Source: CAYMND01 sp964465065 (GTDB lineage Bacteria; Acidobacteriota; Aminicenantia; UBA2199). From it: a stretch of DNA of 17,530 nucleotides. Position 1 is the first letter of the stretch. Each line of letters opens with the position of its first letter. Positions 1 through 6,635 of the stretch are shown in pieces. The notes beneath the pieces are model-generated. The model saw only the letters and a list, made by a program, of their open reading frames with translations, was not told where the DNA came from and did no database searches. Where the stretch lies: positions 1-17,530 of the forward strand of contig CAYXHZ010000060.1 of the NCBI GenBank assembly GCA_964465065.1, written 5' to 3'. The translations under genes were made by a program, and so were the position numbers.

Positions 1-54
1 TCGGTATAAAGTCAAGGGCTGGCGGATTCTCGAAGCGTATTGGTTATGGAGGAC

Positions 55-83
55 TTCAAGTCGAAGACGAAATGGAGTATAAG
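55..83 (+). promoter_or_regulatory. Possible sigma70 promoter for the OmpA-family gene
   Basis: TTCAAG (55-60) and TATAAG (78-83) are separated by 17 nt. The -10 matches five of six consensus positions but the -35 only three. Transcription would begin near 90, just ahead of the Shine-Dalgarno GGAGAGG (97-103). A promoter left of the window is equally possible. Confidence 0.3.
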
Positions 84-108
84 GGGGGTGGAAAAAGGAG
101 AGGAATTC

Positions 109-1341
109 ATGATCAATAAAACCGTTTTGCTGTGCATATTGTTGTGCCTGACGCTGACTTATGGACTGTTTCCGGCGGCCCGGGTCGGTGATAAAGGCCC
201 GGTGGTGAACGTGCTTTCCCTGCAGGAGGGTGCCCTGCCGGTTGTCGAACCGCCCAGCTACGGCGGCTGGCCGGTGATTCAACTCCTGGATGACAGCCCG
301 GCCAGCGGCTGGGCCTGCGAAGACGGCAAGGTCGGCGGCAATGTTTTCGTGTTCGAGTTGCTCGGAACAACTGCCATCGAGCGCTTCGAATTCGACACGG
401 CGGGCATCGATACCGACGGGGCCGCCGCCAAGGACGTTCTGGTGGAGGTTTCGGTCGACGGGCCCAAAGGCGCTTACCAGACGGTCCTGAAAGCCAGCCT
501 GGCCGACAAGAAGGATAATCAGCCGTTCCAGGCCCAGGCTGTAGCCGCGGCCCGCTGGGTCCGCCTGACCGTTCTCTCCAACCACGGCAGCCAGGAGTGG
601 TGCGAGCTGTTCTCGTTCCGGGGCTTCGGGCCCAGACCGGACAACGGGTTTGCGGTCAAAGACGTCTCGGGAACCTACGACAGCAGCTATGCCCAGTTCC
701 ACGTCCGTCAACAGGGCAGCGCTCTGATCGGCTGCTACGAATACAACGAAGGTCTGCTGGACGGCTCCATCGACGGCCGGCTGATGAAGCTGGTCTGGAG
801 CGAGGGTGAGCGCAAAGGCCCGGCCTTGATGGTCTTTTCCCAGGACGGCCGCAGTTTTCACGGCTTCTGGTGGAATCAGGAAAACGCCAAGGAAGGACCT
901 TCGGGAGAGTGGAACGGGCAGAAGGTTTCCGCGCAGGTCGGCGCCTGTCCGCACTGGAGCGGCAGCGTGAGCGGAGAACTCAAGAAACAGCTGAATCAAG
1001 AGGGGCGGGCCAAGGTTTACGGCATCCTGTTCGACCTCGATTCGGCGCGGATCCGCCCGGAATCGGCCGCCGTCCTGGAAGAGATGGCATCCCTGCTGCG
1101 CTCAGAGGCGGAATGGTCCCTGATCATCGAGGGGCACACCGACTCCAGCGGCTCGGCCGAGCACAACCAGTCTCTGTCCCTCAAACGGGCCGAAGCGGTC
1201 AAGGCCTGGCTGGTCAAGTCCGGTATCGATGCCGGCCGTCTGTCCTGCAAGGGCTACGGCCAGAGCAAGCCGGTGGCCGATAACGGCAGCGAACTGGGCC
1301 GGGCCCAGAACCGCCGGGTGGAGCTGGTCAAAGAGAAATAA
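109..1341 (+). CDS. OmpA-family envelope protein with discoidin-like and lipocalin-like N-terminal domains
   Basis: This 410-residue exported protein probably anchors the outer membrane or a surface structure to peptidoglycan. An upstream in-frame ATG exists at 46, but the ATG at 109 has GGAGAGG at 97-103 and directly opens a signal peptide (residues 1-24, charged then Leu-rich, ending near PAA), so I chose it. Residues about 50-175 resemble an F5/8 type C (discoidin-like) carbohydrate-binding fold, including a WVRLTV strand. Residues about 185-275 form a beta-rich segment with SGTYDS, GCYEY and FSQDGRSFHGFWW, a pattern seen in uncharacterised envelope proteins that often precede OmpA modules. 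Residues about 300-410 are an OmpA C-terminal domain (GILFDLDSARIRPES, EGHTDSSG, NRRVEL). D345 and R360 sit where the family binds diaminopimelate. There is no OmpA beta-barrel, so the protein is probably periplasmic. The OmpA call is firm; the ligand of the front domains is unknown. Confidence 0.88.
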   Translation: MINKTVLLCILLCLTLTYGLFPAARVGDKGPVVNVLSLQEGALPVVEPPSYGGWPVIQLLDDSPASGWACEDGKVGGNVFVFELLGTTAIERFEFDTAGIDTDGAAAKDVLVEVSVDGPKGAYQTVLKASLADKKDNQPFQAQAVAAARWVRLTVLSNHGSQEWCELFSFRGFGPRPDNGFAVKDVSGTYDSSYAQFHVRQQGSALIGCYEYNEGLLDGSIDGRLMKLVWSEGERKGPALMVFSQDGRSFHGFWWNQENAKEGPSGEWNGQKVSAQVGACPHWSGSVSGELKKQLNQEGRAKVYGILFDLDSARIRPESAAVLEEMASLLRSEAEWSLIIEGHTDSSGSAEHNQSLSLKRAEAVKAWLVKSGIDAGRLSCKGYGQSKPVADNGSELGRAQNRRVELVKEK

Positions 1342-1353
1342 CAGCCGGCTCTG

Positions 1354-1382
1354 TTGCAAGTTTTTCCCTCTATGCATAGAAT
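1354..1382 (+). promoter_or_regulatory. sigma70-type promoter for the NSS/MetS/sulfatase unit
   Basis: TTGCAA (1354-1359) and TAGAAT (1377-1382) are separated by exactly 17 nt, in the 94-nt gap after the OmpA-family gene. Predicted transcription starts near 1389, leaving a leader of about 47 nt before the ATG at 1436. No terminator hairpin is evident between the OmpA gene and this site, so read-through is possible. Confidence 0.6.
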
Positions 1383-1435
1383 GAGTATTCACAGCCGTGG
1401 CTTCTGGACTGCAATCAACCCGGTGGAGGTTCGAC

Positions 1436-2908
1436 ATGGCCGACAAGAGCACGCAATGGAGCGGTCGAATGGGTTTCATCCTGGCTTCGCTGGGCATGGC
1501 CTTCGGTGCCGGCAACATCTGGCGCTTTCCGCGGGTCGTCGCCGAAAACGACGGCGGCGCCTTCCTGATCGCCTTCATCGTCGCCAACCTGATCTGGACC
1601 GTGCCGCTGCTGATGATCGAGATGATCATGGGCAAGACCACCCGCCTGGGGACGGTCGGCGCCTTCCGGGACTTCGTGGGCCCCGGAAAGACCTGGATGG
1701 GTGCCTGGATCGGCATGTGCTGCGTGCTGATCATGTTCTACTATTCGGTGGTCACCGGCTGGTCGACCCGTTATCTGGTGCATGGTATTGCCGGAGCGAT
1801 CCGGCCCGGCATCGATTCCGAGCTCATGTGGAACGATTTCCTGTCATCGCCCGCGCAAACCATTCTGTTCCACTTCATCGCCATGGCCATCGCCGGTTTC
1901 ATCATGCTGCGCGGGGTGCAGCGGGGTCTGGAACTGGCCAACAAGATCATCGTGCCCAGCATCGTCGTCCTGTTGGCCGTGCTCATGGTCTGGGCGCTGA
2001 GCAAACCGGGTGCCGTCATGGGCATGGAATACCTGTTCCGGCCCAATCTGGCCGGGCTGCTCAAGGCCAAGACCTGGCTCAATGCCTTCACCCAGGCGGC
2101 CTGGTCGGTGGGTGCCGGCTGGGGTCTGATGCTGACCTACGCCGTCTACATGTCGGACCGGGAGGACATCGGCGCCAATTCGTTTGTCATCGCCTTCGCC
2201 GATTCCGGCTCGTCGCTGCTGGCGGCCATGGCCATTCTGCCCCTGGTCTTCGCCGTCTCCCCGGCGCCCGATGTGGCCCTGGAGGCCCTGCAATCCGGAA
2301 ATTCCGGGCTGACCTTCGTCTACCTGACCCGTTTTTTCGCCACTCTGCCCCTGGGCTCGCTCTTGGCCGGCATTTTCTTTCTGGCCCTGGCCATTTCGGC
2401 CCTGGCCTCGTTGCTGTCGATGGTCGAGCTGCTGATCCAGAACCTGAGCGACACCGGGATCAGCCGGCGTACGGCTGTCCTGGCCACCGTCGCGGTCGGT
2501 TTCCTGTTCGGCATCCCCTCGGCGGTCTGGCCCAAGTTTCTGGACAACCAGGATACGGTTTGGGGTGTCGGTCTGCTGATCTCCGGCCTGTTTTATGCCT
2601 ATGCCGTCTACCGCAACGGTCTGGAGCGGACCCGGGCCATGATCAACGCGCACTCCTGGATTCATGTCGGCCGCTGGTTCAACCTGTTCGTGGTGGCCAT
2701 GCCGGTCGTGTTCAGCATCGTTTTCGGCTGGTGGGTCTGGCAGGCGGTCCAATGGTACCCGGAGACCTGGTGGAACCCGTTCGAAAAACTCAGTCCGGCC
2801 ACCATGGCCTTGCAATGGGCCTTGCTGCTGGGCATCGTTTGCGCTGCCAACCGCTGGCTGAGCCGTAAAGTGAAGGTAGGCCGGGCCAAGCCGGAGGTGG
2901 AATCATGA
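1436..2908 (+). CDS. NSS-family sodium-dependent amino-acid transporter, large subunit
   Basis: This 490-residue inner-membrane protein belongs to the neurotransmitter:sodium symporter family (LeuT fold), which couples Na+ entry to uptake of amino acids or related amines. The family signature is near the N-terminus: an R-M-GF segment followed by GMAFGAGNIWRFP, the unwound helix 1 that binds Na+ and substrate. A helix-6-like stretch (WSVGAGWGLMLTYAVYMSD) follows in the middle. Eleven or twelve hydrophobic helices are expected and visible. The ATG at 1436 is preceded by GGAGG (1425-1429); an in-frame start at 1397 would add 13 residues without a good ribosome site. The gene ends in an ATGA overlap with a tiny membrane protein of the MetS type, which suggests relationship to MetPS-type methionine/alanine transporters. 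The substrate cannot be read from sequence. Confidence 0.93.
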   Translation: MADKSTQWSGRMGFILASLGMAFGAGNIWRFPRVVAENDGGAFLIAFIVANLIWTVPLLMIEMIMGKTTRLGTVGAFRDFVGPGKTWMGAWIGMCCVLIMFYYSVVTGWSTRYLVHGIAGAIRPGIDSELMWNDFLSSPAQTILFHFIAMAIAGFIMLRGVQRGLELANKIIVPSIVVLLAVLMVWALSKPGAVMGMEYLFRPNLAGLLKAKTWLNAFTQAAWSVGAGWGLMLTYAVYMSDREDIGANSFVIAFADSGSSLLAAMAILPLVFAVSPAPDVALEALQSGNSGLTFVYLTRFFATLPLGSLLAGIFFLALAISALASLLSMVELLIQNLSDTGISRRTAVLATVAVGFLFGIPSAVWPKFLDNQDTVWGVGLLISGLFYAYAVYRNGLERTRAMINAHSWIHVGRWFNLFVVAMPVVFSIVFGWWVWQAVQWYPETWWNPFEKLSPATMALQWALLLGIVCAANRWLSRKVKVGRAKPEVES

Positions 2909-3024
2909 GTGTTTTGGCCGTAATCTGCATGGTGTCCATGCTGGCAGTCTATTTCGGCGGCTTCATCTACTTCGCCCTGCGTCAGCCGCCCGAGTCGCTG
3001 ACCGACAAAACCGACACCCCGTGA
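2905..3024 (+). CDS. MetS-family NSS transporter small subunit
   Basis: This 39-residue protein (MSVLAVICMVSML..., ending in SLTDKTDTP) has one transmembrane helix of about 22 residues and a short polar tail after the helix-ending ALRQPPE. Its ATG overlaps the NSS stop codon (ATGA, 2905-2908), and a strong Shine-Dalgarno GGAGGT lies at 2893-2898 inside the end of the transporter gene. In Corynebacterium glutamicum the small MetS protein is needed with MetP for methionine uptake, and MetS-like peptides of 30-60 residues directly follow NSS genes in diverse bacteria. Size, topology and position all fit. Its stop codon overlaps the GTG start of the next gene. The family call is strong; that it is essential here is inference. 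Confidence 0.85.
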   Translation: MSVLAVICMVSMLAVYFGGFIYFALRQPPESLTDKTDTP

Positions 3025-5351
3025 GGCCGGGGCCTGGCTACCGGGCGGCGCTCGGCGTACTACTCGGTCTGAGTCTGCTCTTCTTCTGGGCTTGCGGGCG
3101 GCACAAAACGGCCGGCCATCAGGTGCTGATCTCCCAAGTGCGCCGCGAATGCCTGCGTCAGGCTCCGCGTATCGATGAAGGGACGCTCGAGACCGAACTG
3201 CTGGCCAACCTGACGCGTCCGCTCAACGACGCCCATCTGCCCCGACTGCCGTTCGTCAAAAAGGTCCGTTGCGACACCGAAACCCGCAGCGCCCTGCTGG
3301 CCGCGGCCGGGACAGTGTACGAATTTCCGGTCGAGATCGCCGCCGGCAGCCGTCTGTGCTTCTCGTTCGCCCTGGATGACGGTCACAAGAAGGTCCTGCG
3401 CGAGGCGGTGGAGTTCGAAATCCAGTTCCAGGCCCGCGGCCGGTCCGAAGCGCTCCGCCTGTTTTCGCGGACACTGACCATGAGCCGCCAGCTGTGTTTC
3501 GGCTGGCAGGACGAAGAGCTGCCCCTGAACTGCCGGGGTCCGGGCATCCTGCGGCTGATCACCCGCAAAAAGCCCCTGGTCTACCCGGACCGGCCGGTAC
3601 TGGCCTACTGGAGCAACCTGTACCTGCTGTCCGACCGGCCTGGGCGGCCCGAAAAGGCAGCCAAACTGATCGTCGTTTCCCTGGACAGTTTGCGTGCCGA
3701 CCATCTGCGTCTCTACGGCTACGGCCGCGATACCGCCCCAGCCCTGGACCGCCTGGGCCGCGACGCTGTCCTGTTCGAGAACTGTTGGAGCCAGTGGCAT
3801 TCCACCCAGGTCTCCCACAACAGCATCTTCAGCGGCCTGTTCGAAGAAAGCCACCAGGTGCCCAACCTCTATCCGGCCACGCCCTGGCATGTGCGGACCC
3901 TGGCCGAGTTTCTGGCCGAACGTCGCTATATCACGGCCGCATTTACCGGTGGCGTGCGTCTGGCCGCCGATCTCGGACTGAGCAAGGGCTTCGATCGCTA
4001 CTTCGACAACGAGACCCGTCAGCTGGGCACTTTCGAATTGGCCGACAACTGGCCGTTGATCCGGGATTGGCTGATCCGCTTCCGGCACCAGCCCTTCTTC
4101 CTGTTCATCCACACCTACCAGATCCATTCGCCGTACCCGACGCGCATGGCCCGCTACGACGGTCTGTACCGCCAGCCGGCCGATGGAGACCGCCGTCGCA
4201 TGCGTCTCAAGGTCAAGGGGATGAAAAGTTTCGACCGTTTGGAATTCATGAGCGGCAACAAACGGGTCGACGCCAGCGACGGGGAACTGATCCAGTGTAT
4301 GCGGGACTACTACGACGGTTCGATCCGTTTCACCGACGATTACCTGTTGCGGCCGCTGCTGCAGACCCTGGACGAGTTGAAGCTGTACGAGGATACCATT
4401 CTGGTCGTGTTGTCCGATCACGGCGAGGAATTCTTCGATCACGGCCGTTTCTACCACAACGACGCCCTGTACCAGGAGCTGATCCGGGTGCCGCTGCTGA
4501 TCAAACCGCTCGGCCGCTCGCGGTCGTGCCGGATCGCGACTCCCGTGCAAACCGTCGACCTGCTGCCGACACTGCTGGAAATGATGTCCGTTCCCGGCGG
4601 GTCGGGCCGGCGTTTCGACGGGCGCTCGCTGGCCGCATACCTGGATGGCGGGCGGCCGCTGCCGGCCAGACCGGTTTTCAGTCAGAGTCAGAGCAAGCTG
4701 GCCGTGCGCCTGGGGGATCGGAAACTGATTCTGCGCAGCCGCATCGGCGCCGACGAACAAGCCTTCCTGCCGCGGATCGAGGCCTACCGCCTGGACCGGG
4801 ACCCGGGGGAAAAGGATCCGCAACTGGACGACCTGAGCGCTTTCGGGGACCTGTACGCCGCCCTGCTCGAGCGGATCGTTGTCCGTCGCCGCGGTCTGCA
4901 CCTGCGCATCCCGCCGGCTTTCGAGGGAAGGCGCATCGATATCGAACTGGTCAATTCCAGCCGGGAACGGCCCATCAAATGCATTCACGAATTGGGCGTC
5001 ACCCGGGCCGACCGTTCGCAGCGGGACGAAGAACGTGGCGTCTACCGTTTCCGCTGGATCGGTGCTCCCTGGGTGAAAGAGCTGGTCGTCGAACCGCGCC
5101 AGGAACTGCTGGCCCTGTCGATTCGCCTGACCGTCGACGGGCGAAAGTTTGACCTTCACCCGGGTCCGGGCCTGGAATTGCGCGACGGACTGTTCAGCAT
5201 GCTCCCTGCCGATGCCTCGGCAGAGTCTGATTTTCCGGTCGATCGGCCATGCCTATACGCCCGCTATCGGAAAATCGAGCTGTCCCAGCCGGCACTTCCG
5301 AACAAAGTAAGTGATCCCGGCAAGATCCGGACGCTGGGCTATCTCGACTGA
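3021..5351 (+). CDS. Sulfatase/alkaline-phosphatase-superfamily lipoprotein with atypical active site
   Basis: This 776-residue protein starts at a GTG overlapping the MetS-like stop (GTGA, 3021-3024). No Shine-Dalgarno is visible, so translation is probably coupled. Residues 9-25 form a hydrophobic export signal ending in FWAC, a plausible though imperfect lipobox with C25. Residues about 26-205 are an unrecognised beta-rich region. The sulfatase fold spans about 215-630: metal-site SLDSLRAD (D222, D227), a nucleophile region TQVSHNSIFSG (T262), HTYQIHSPY (H364, H369) and LSDHGEEFFDHG (D466, H467). The family's Cys/Ser-x-Pro-x-Arg formylglycine motif is absent and Thr occupies the nucleophile position, as in phosphoethanolamine/phosphoglycerol-transferase-like relatives. 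True sulfatase activity is therefore doubtful, and a phosphodiesterase or transferase is as likely. Residues about 640-776 form a C-terminal beta-rich extension I do not recognise. Confidence 0.85.
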   Translation: MRPGPGYRAALGVLLGLSLLFFWACGRHKTAGHQVLISQVRRECLRQAPRIDEGTLETELLANLTRPLNDAHLPRLPFVKKVRCDTETRSALLAAAGTVYEFPVEIAAGSRLCFSFALDDGHKKVLREAVEFEIQFQARGRSEALRLFSRTLTMSRQLCFGWQDEELPLNCRGPGILRLITRKKPLVYPDRPVLAYWSNLYLLSDRPGRPEKAAKLIVVSLDSLRADHLRLYGYGRDTAPALDRLGRDAVLFENCWSQWHSTQVSHNSIFSGLFEESHQVPNLYPATPWHVRTLAEFLAERRYITAAFTGGVRLAADLGLSKGFDRYFDNETRQLGTFELADNWPLIRDWLIRFRHQPFFLFIHTYQIHSPYPTRMARYDGLYRQPADGDRRRMRLKVKGMKSFDRLEFMSGNKRVDASDGELIQCMRDYYDGSIRFTDDYLLRPLLQTLDELKLYEDTILVVLSDHGEEFFDHGRFYHNDALYQELIRVPLLIKPLGRSRSCRIATPVQTVDLLPTLLEMMSVPGGSGRRFDGRSLAAYLDGGRPLPARPVFSQSQSKLAVRLGDRKLILRSRIGADEQAFLPRIEAYRLDRDPGEKDPQLDDLSAFGDLYAALLERIVVRRRGLHLRIPPAFEGRRIDIELVNSSRERPIKCIHELGVTRADRSQRDEERGVYRFRWIGAPWVKELVVEPRQELLALSIRLTVDGRKFDLHPGPGLELRDGLFSMLPADASAESDFPVDRPCLYARYRKIELSQPALPNKVSDPGKIRTLGYLD

Positions 5352-5383
5352 ACCTTGGGGGACGGTGGCAAACAATAAAACAA

Positions 5384-5419
5384 ATCGATGCGGGCGTCCA
5401 GGATTCGGGGAGCATCGAT
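5384..5419 (+). repeat. Inverted repeat with 8-nt perfect arms, possible terminator
   Basis: ATCGATGC (5384-5391) is matched by GCATCGAT (5412-5419) around a 20-nt loop, 33 nt after the sulfatase-like stop codon. No T-run follows, so it is not a classic intrinsic terminator. It could be a 3' end stabilising hairpin, a rho-dependent end or a regulator site. Confidence 0.35.
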
Positions 5420-5494
5420 CCGAAAAACGATGATTCGCTGATATCGTCCCTTAGCACTGTTTTCGTCTCGTTTTGAATTATTTCGCTGTTGCAG

Positions 5495-5523
5495 TTCCAT
5501 AAAAAATATTTTCGAAGTACAAT
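5495..5523 (+). promoter_or_regulatory. sigma70-like promoter for the 5569 gene
   Basis: TACAAT (5518-5523) is a near-consensus -10. TTCCAT (5495-5500), a weak -35, lies exactly 17 nt upstream. The surrounding 60 nt are strikingly AT-rich compared with the flanking genes. The rest of the 217-nt gap (5352-5568) holds only the inverted repeat listed separately and a shorter ACGAT/ATCGT pair (5427-5431, 5443-5447). Confidence 0.5.
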
Positions 5524-5568
5524 ACAGGTTCATGCAGCTCGTTGCGAGTCGATTCTCTGGAGGTGATG

Positions 5569-6606
5569 ATGAAAAAGGCAGTTGTGACGTTCCTGATCCT
5601 GGGGCTCGTTTGCGGCGCCCCCCTGTCGCAGTATGCGGCCCGGCCCGCCAAGGTGAAGGTGCGCCTGCTGAGCGGGCAGAGCTACAGCGGCGTACTGTTG
5701 AAAGTCGACGACACGGCCCTGACCCTCCATGAAAAAGGCAACGCGCAGTTGTTGACCGTGGCCCTGCAAGAAGTCATGTCCATTGATCTGCATTCGGGCT
5801 CCAAATTCTGGCCCGGTCTGGCCATCGGTCTGGCCGGCGGTGTCTGCTTGGCCGGAATCCCTCTCGATTTTAAAAGAGGTGAGGACCTGGAAGCAATGGC
5901 CTACCCGGCCTTTTCGCTTCTCGGTTTGCTGGTCGGCGGTATTACCGGGGCGGTGATAAGCAACAAAGACACGATTTCCTTGGCCGGCTTGAGCGGAGCG
6001 GACCGGGATCGGGCCCTGGCCCGCTTGAACCGTTGGGCGCGCTTCCCCGGGCGATTGAATCCGGCCTCCGAAACGTCGCCTGAGCGGGAATTCGCCGAGC
6101 AGCCGTTCAGCAAGCGCTTCAGGCTTTTCTGGATGCCGGCCCTGTCGATTGTCAAGGAGTCGAGAGGCAATGAAGACTACGGGAGTGCTGGGTACATCGA
6201 AGTCGGCCATGCGCGTTTGGATTACGACCTGAATCCATATTTTTCCGCGGGCCTGGAATGGGGCGGCTATGTAACGGAGTACAGTATCCAATCGGTTCTG
6301 TTGACCGTCGCTTACCGCCCCAAACCGCTGTCGTCGGATCGTCGTTTCCTGCCCGAAGTCAATCTTTCCGTCGGTCCAGCCTGGCTGAAGGAGTCCGGAG
6401 GCAAAAGCTATCCGGAGATATGGACGACCGGTTGGTCAGGAAAATTGGGCTGTGGATTCGACTATCCTCTGATGTCGCGGGTACAGCTGGGCATGTATGT
6501 TGAATATCAGGCACTCTTCTTCCGGCATCTGCAGATTCGGGCGCCGGAAACCTCACTCACGACGAACCGCTTCGCTTTCGGCTTACGACTCAGTTTCCGC
6601 CTGTGA
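5569..6606 (+). CDS. Unrecognised envelope protein: SH3/Sm-like N-terminus, Gly-rich membrane segment, predicted beta-barrel
   Basis: I do not recognise this 345-residue protein as a named family. GGAGG (5559-5563) favours the ATG at 5569 over the adjacent ATG at 5566. Residues 1-24 form a signal peptide (MKKAVVTFLILGLVCGAPLS...). Residues about 28-75 look like a small beta-barrel of SH3/Sm type (VRLLSGQSYSGVLLKVDD, then alternating strands ending MSIDL), as found in proteins annotated with SH3-like or LSM-like folds. Residues about 82-130 hold two glycine-rich hydrophobic helices (GLAIGLAGG, LLGLLVGGITGAVI) separated by a charged loop. From about 175 the sequence alternates polar and aromatic residues (GYIEVGHARLDYDLNPYFSAGLEW) and ends LRLSFRL, consistent with an outer-membrane barrel of about eight strands. 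The topology is inferred; helices and a barrel in one protein are unusual. It is transcribed from its own promoter and converges on the S9 peptidase operon. Confidence 0.7.
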   Translation: MKKAVVTFLILGLVCGAPLSQYAARPAKVKVRLLSGQSYSGVLLKVDDTALTLHEKGNAQLLTVALQEVMSIDLHSGSKFWPGLAIGLAGGVCLAGIPLDFKRGEDLEAMAYPAFSLLGLLVGGITGAVISNKDTISLAGLSGADRDRALARLNRWARFPGRLNPASETSPEREFAEQPFSKRFRLFWMPALSIVKESRGNEDYGSAGYIEVGHARLDYDLNPYFSAGLEWGGYVTEYSIQSVLLTVAYRPKPLSSDRRFLPEVNLSVGPAWLKESGGKSYPEIWTTGWSGKLGCGFDYPLMSRVQLGMYVEYQALFFRHLQIRAPETSLTTNRFAFGLRLSFRL

Positions 6607-6620
6607 GTCCACTGTTTTTT
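6587..6620 (+). terminator. Candidate intrinsic terminator overlapping the end of the 5569 gene
   Basis: GACTCA (6587-6592) pairs with TGAGTC (6604-6609), which includes the stop codon. A TTTTTT run follows at 6615-6620. The 6-bp stem is short and the 11-nt loop could add a CAG/CTG pairing. It sits in the 29-nt space between convergent genes. Confidence 0.45.
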
Positions 6621-6635
6621 GATCGTTTCCTTGCG

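Noticed and set aside
1354..2868. 504-codon open frame overlapping the NSS gene in another + frame
   Set aside because: It is rich in Arg, Gly, His and Pro with no hydrophobic pattern, typical of a GC-driven shadow. The NSS frame carries the family signature and a ribosome site.
3060..5159. 699-codon reverse-strand open frame opposite the sulfatase-like gene
   Set aside because: It is Gln/Val/Gly/Arg-rich with no family motifs, no start context, and lies wholly opposite a well-supported gene; antisense frames this long are common in GC-rich DNA.
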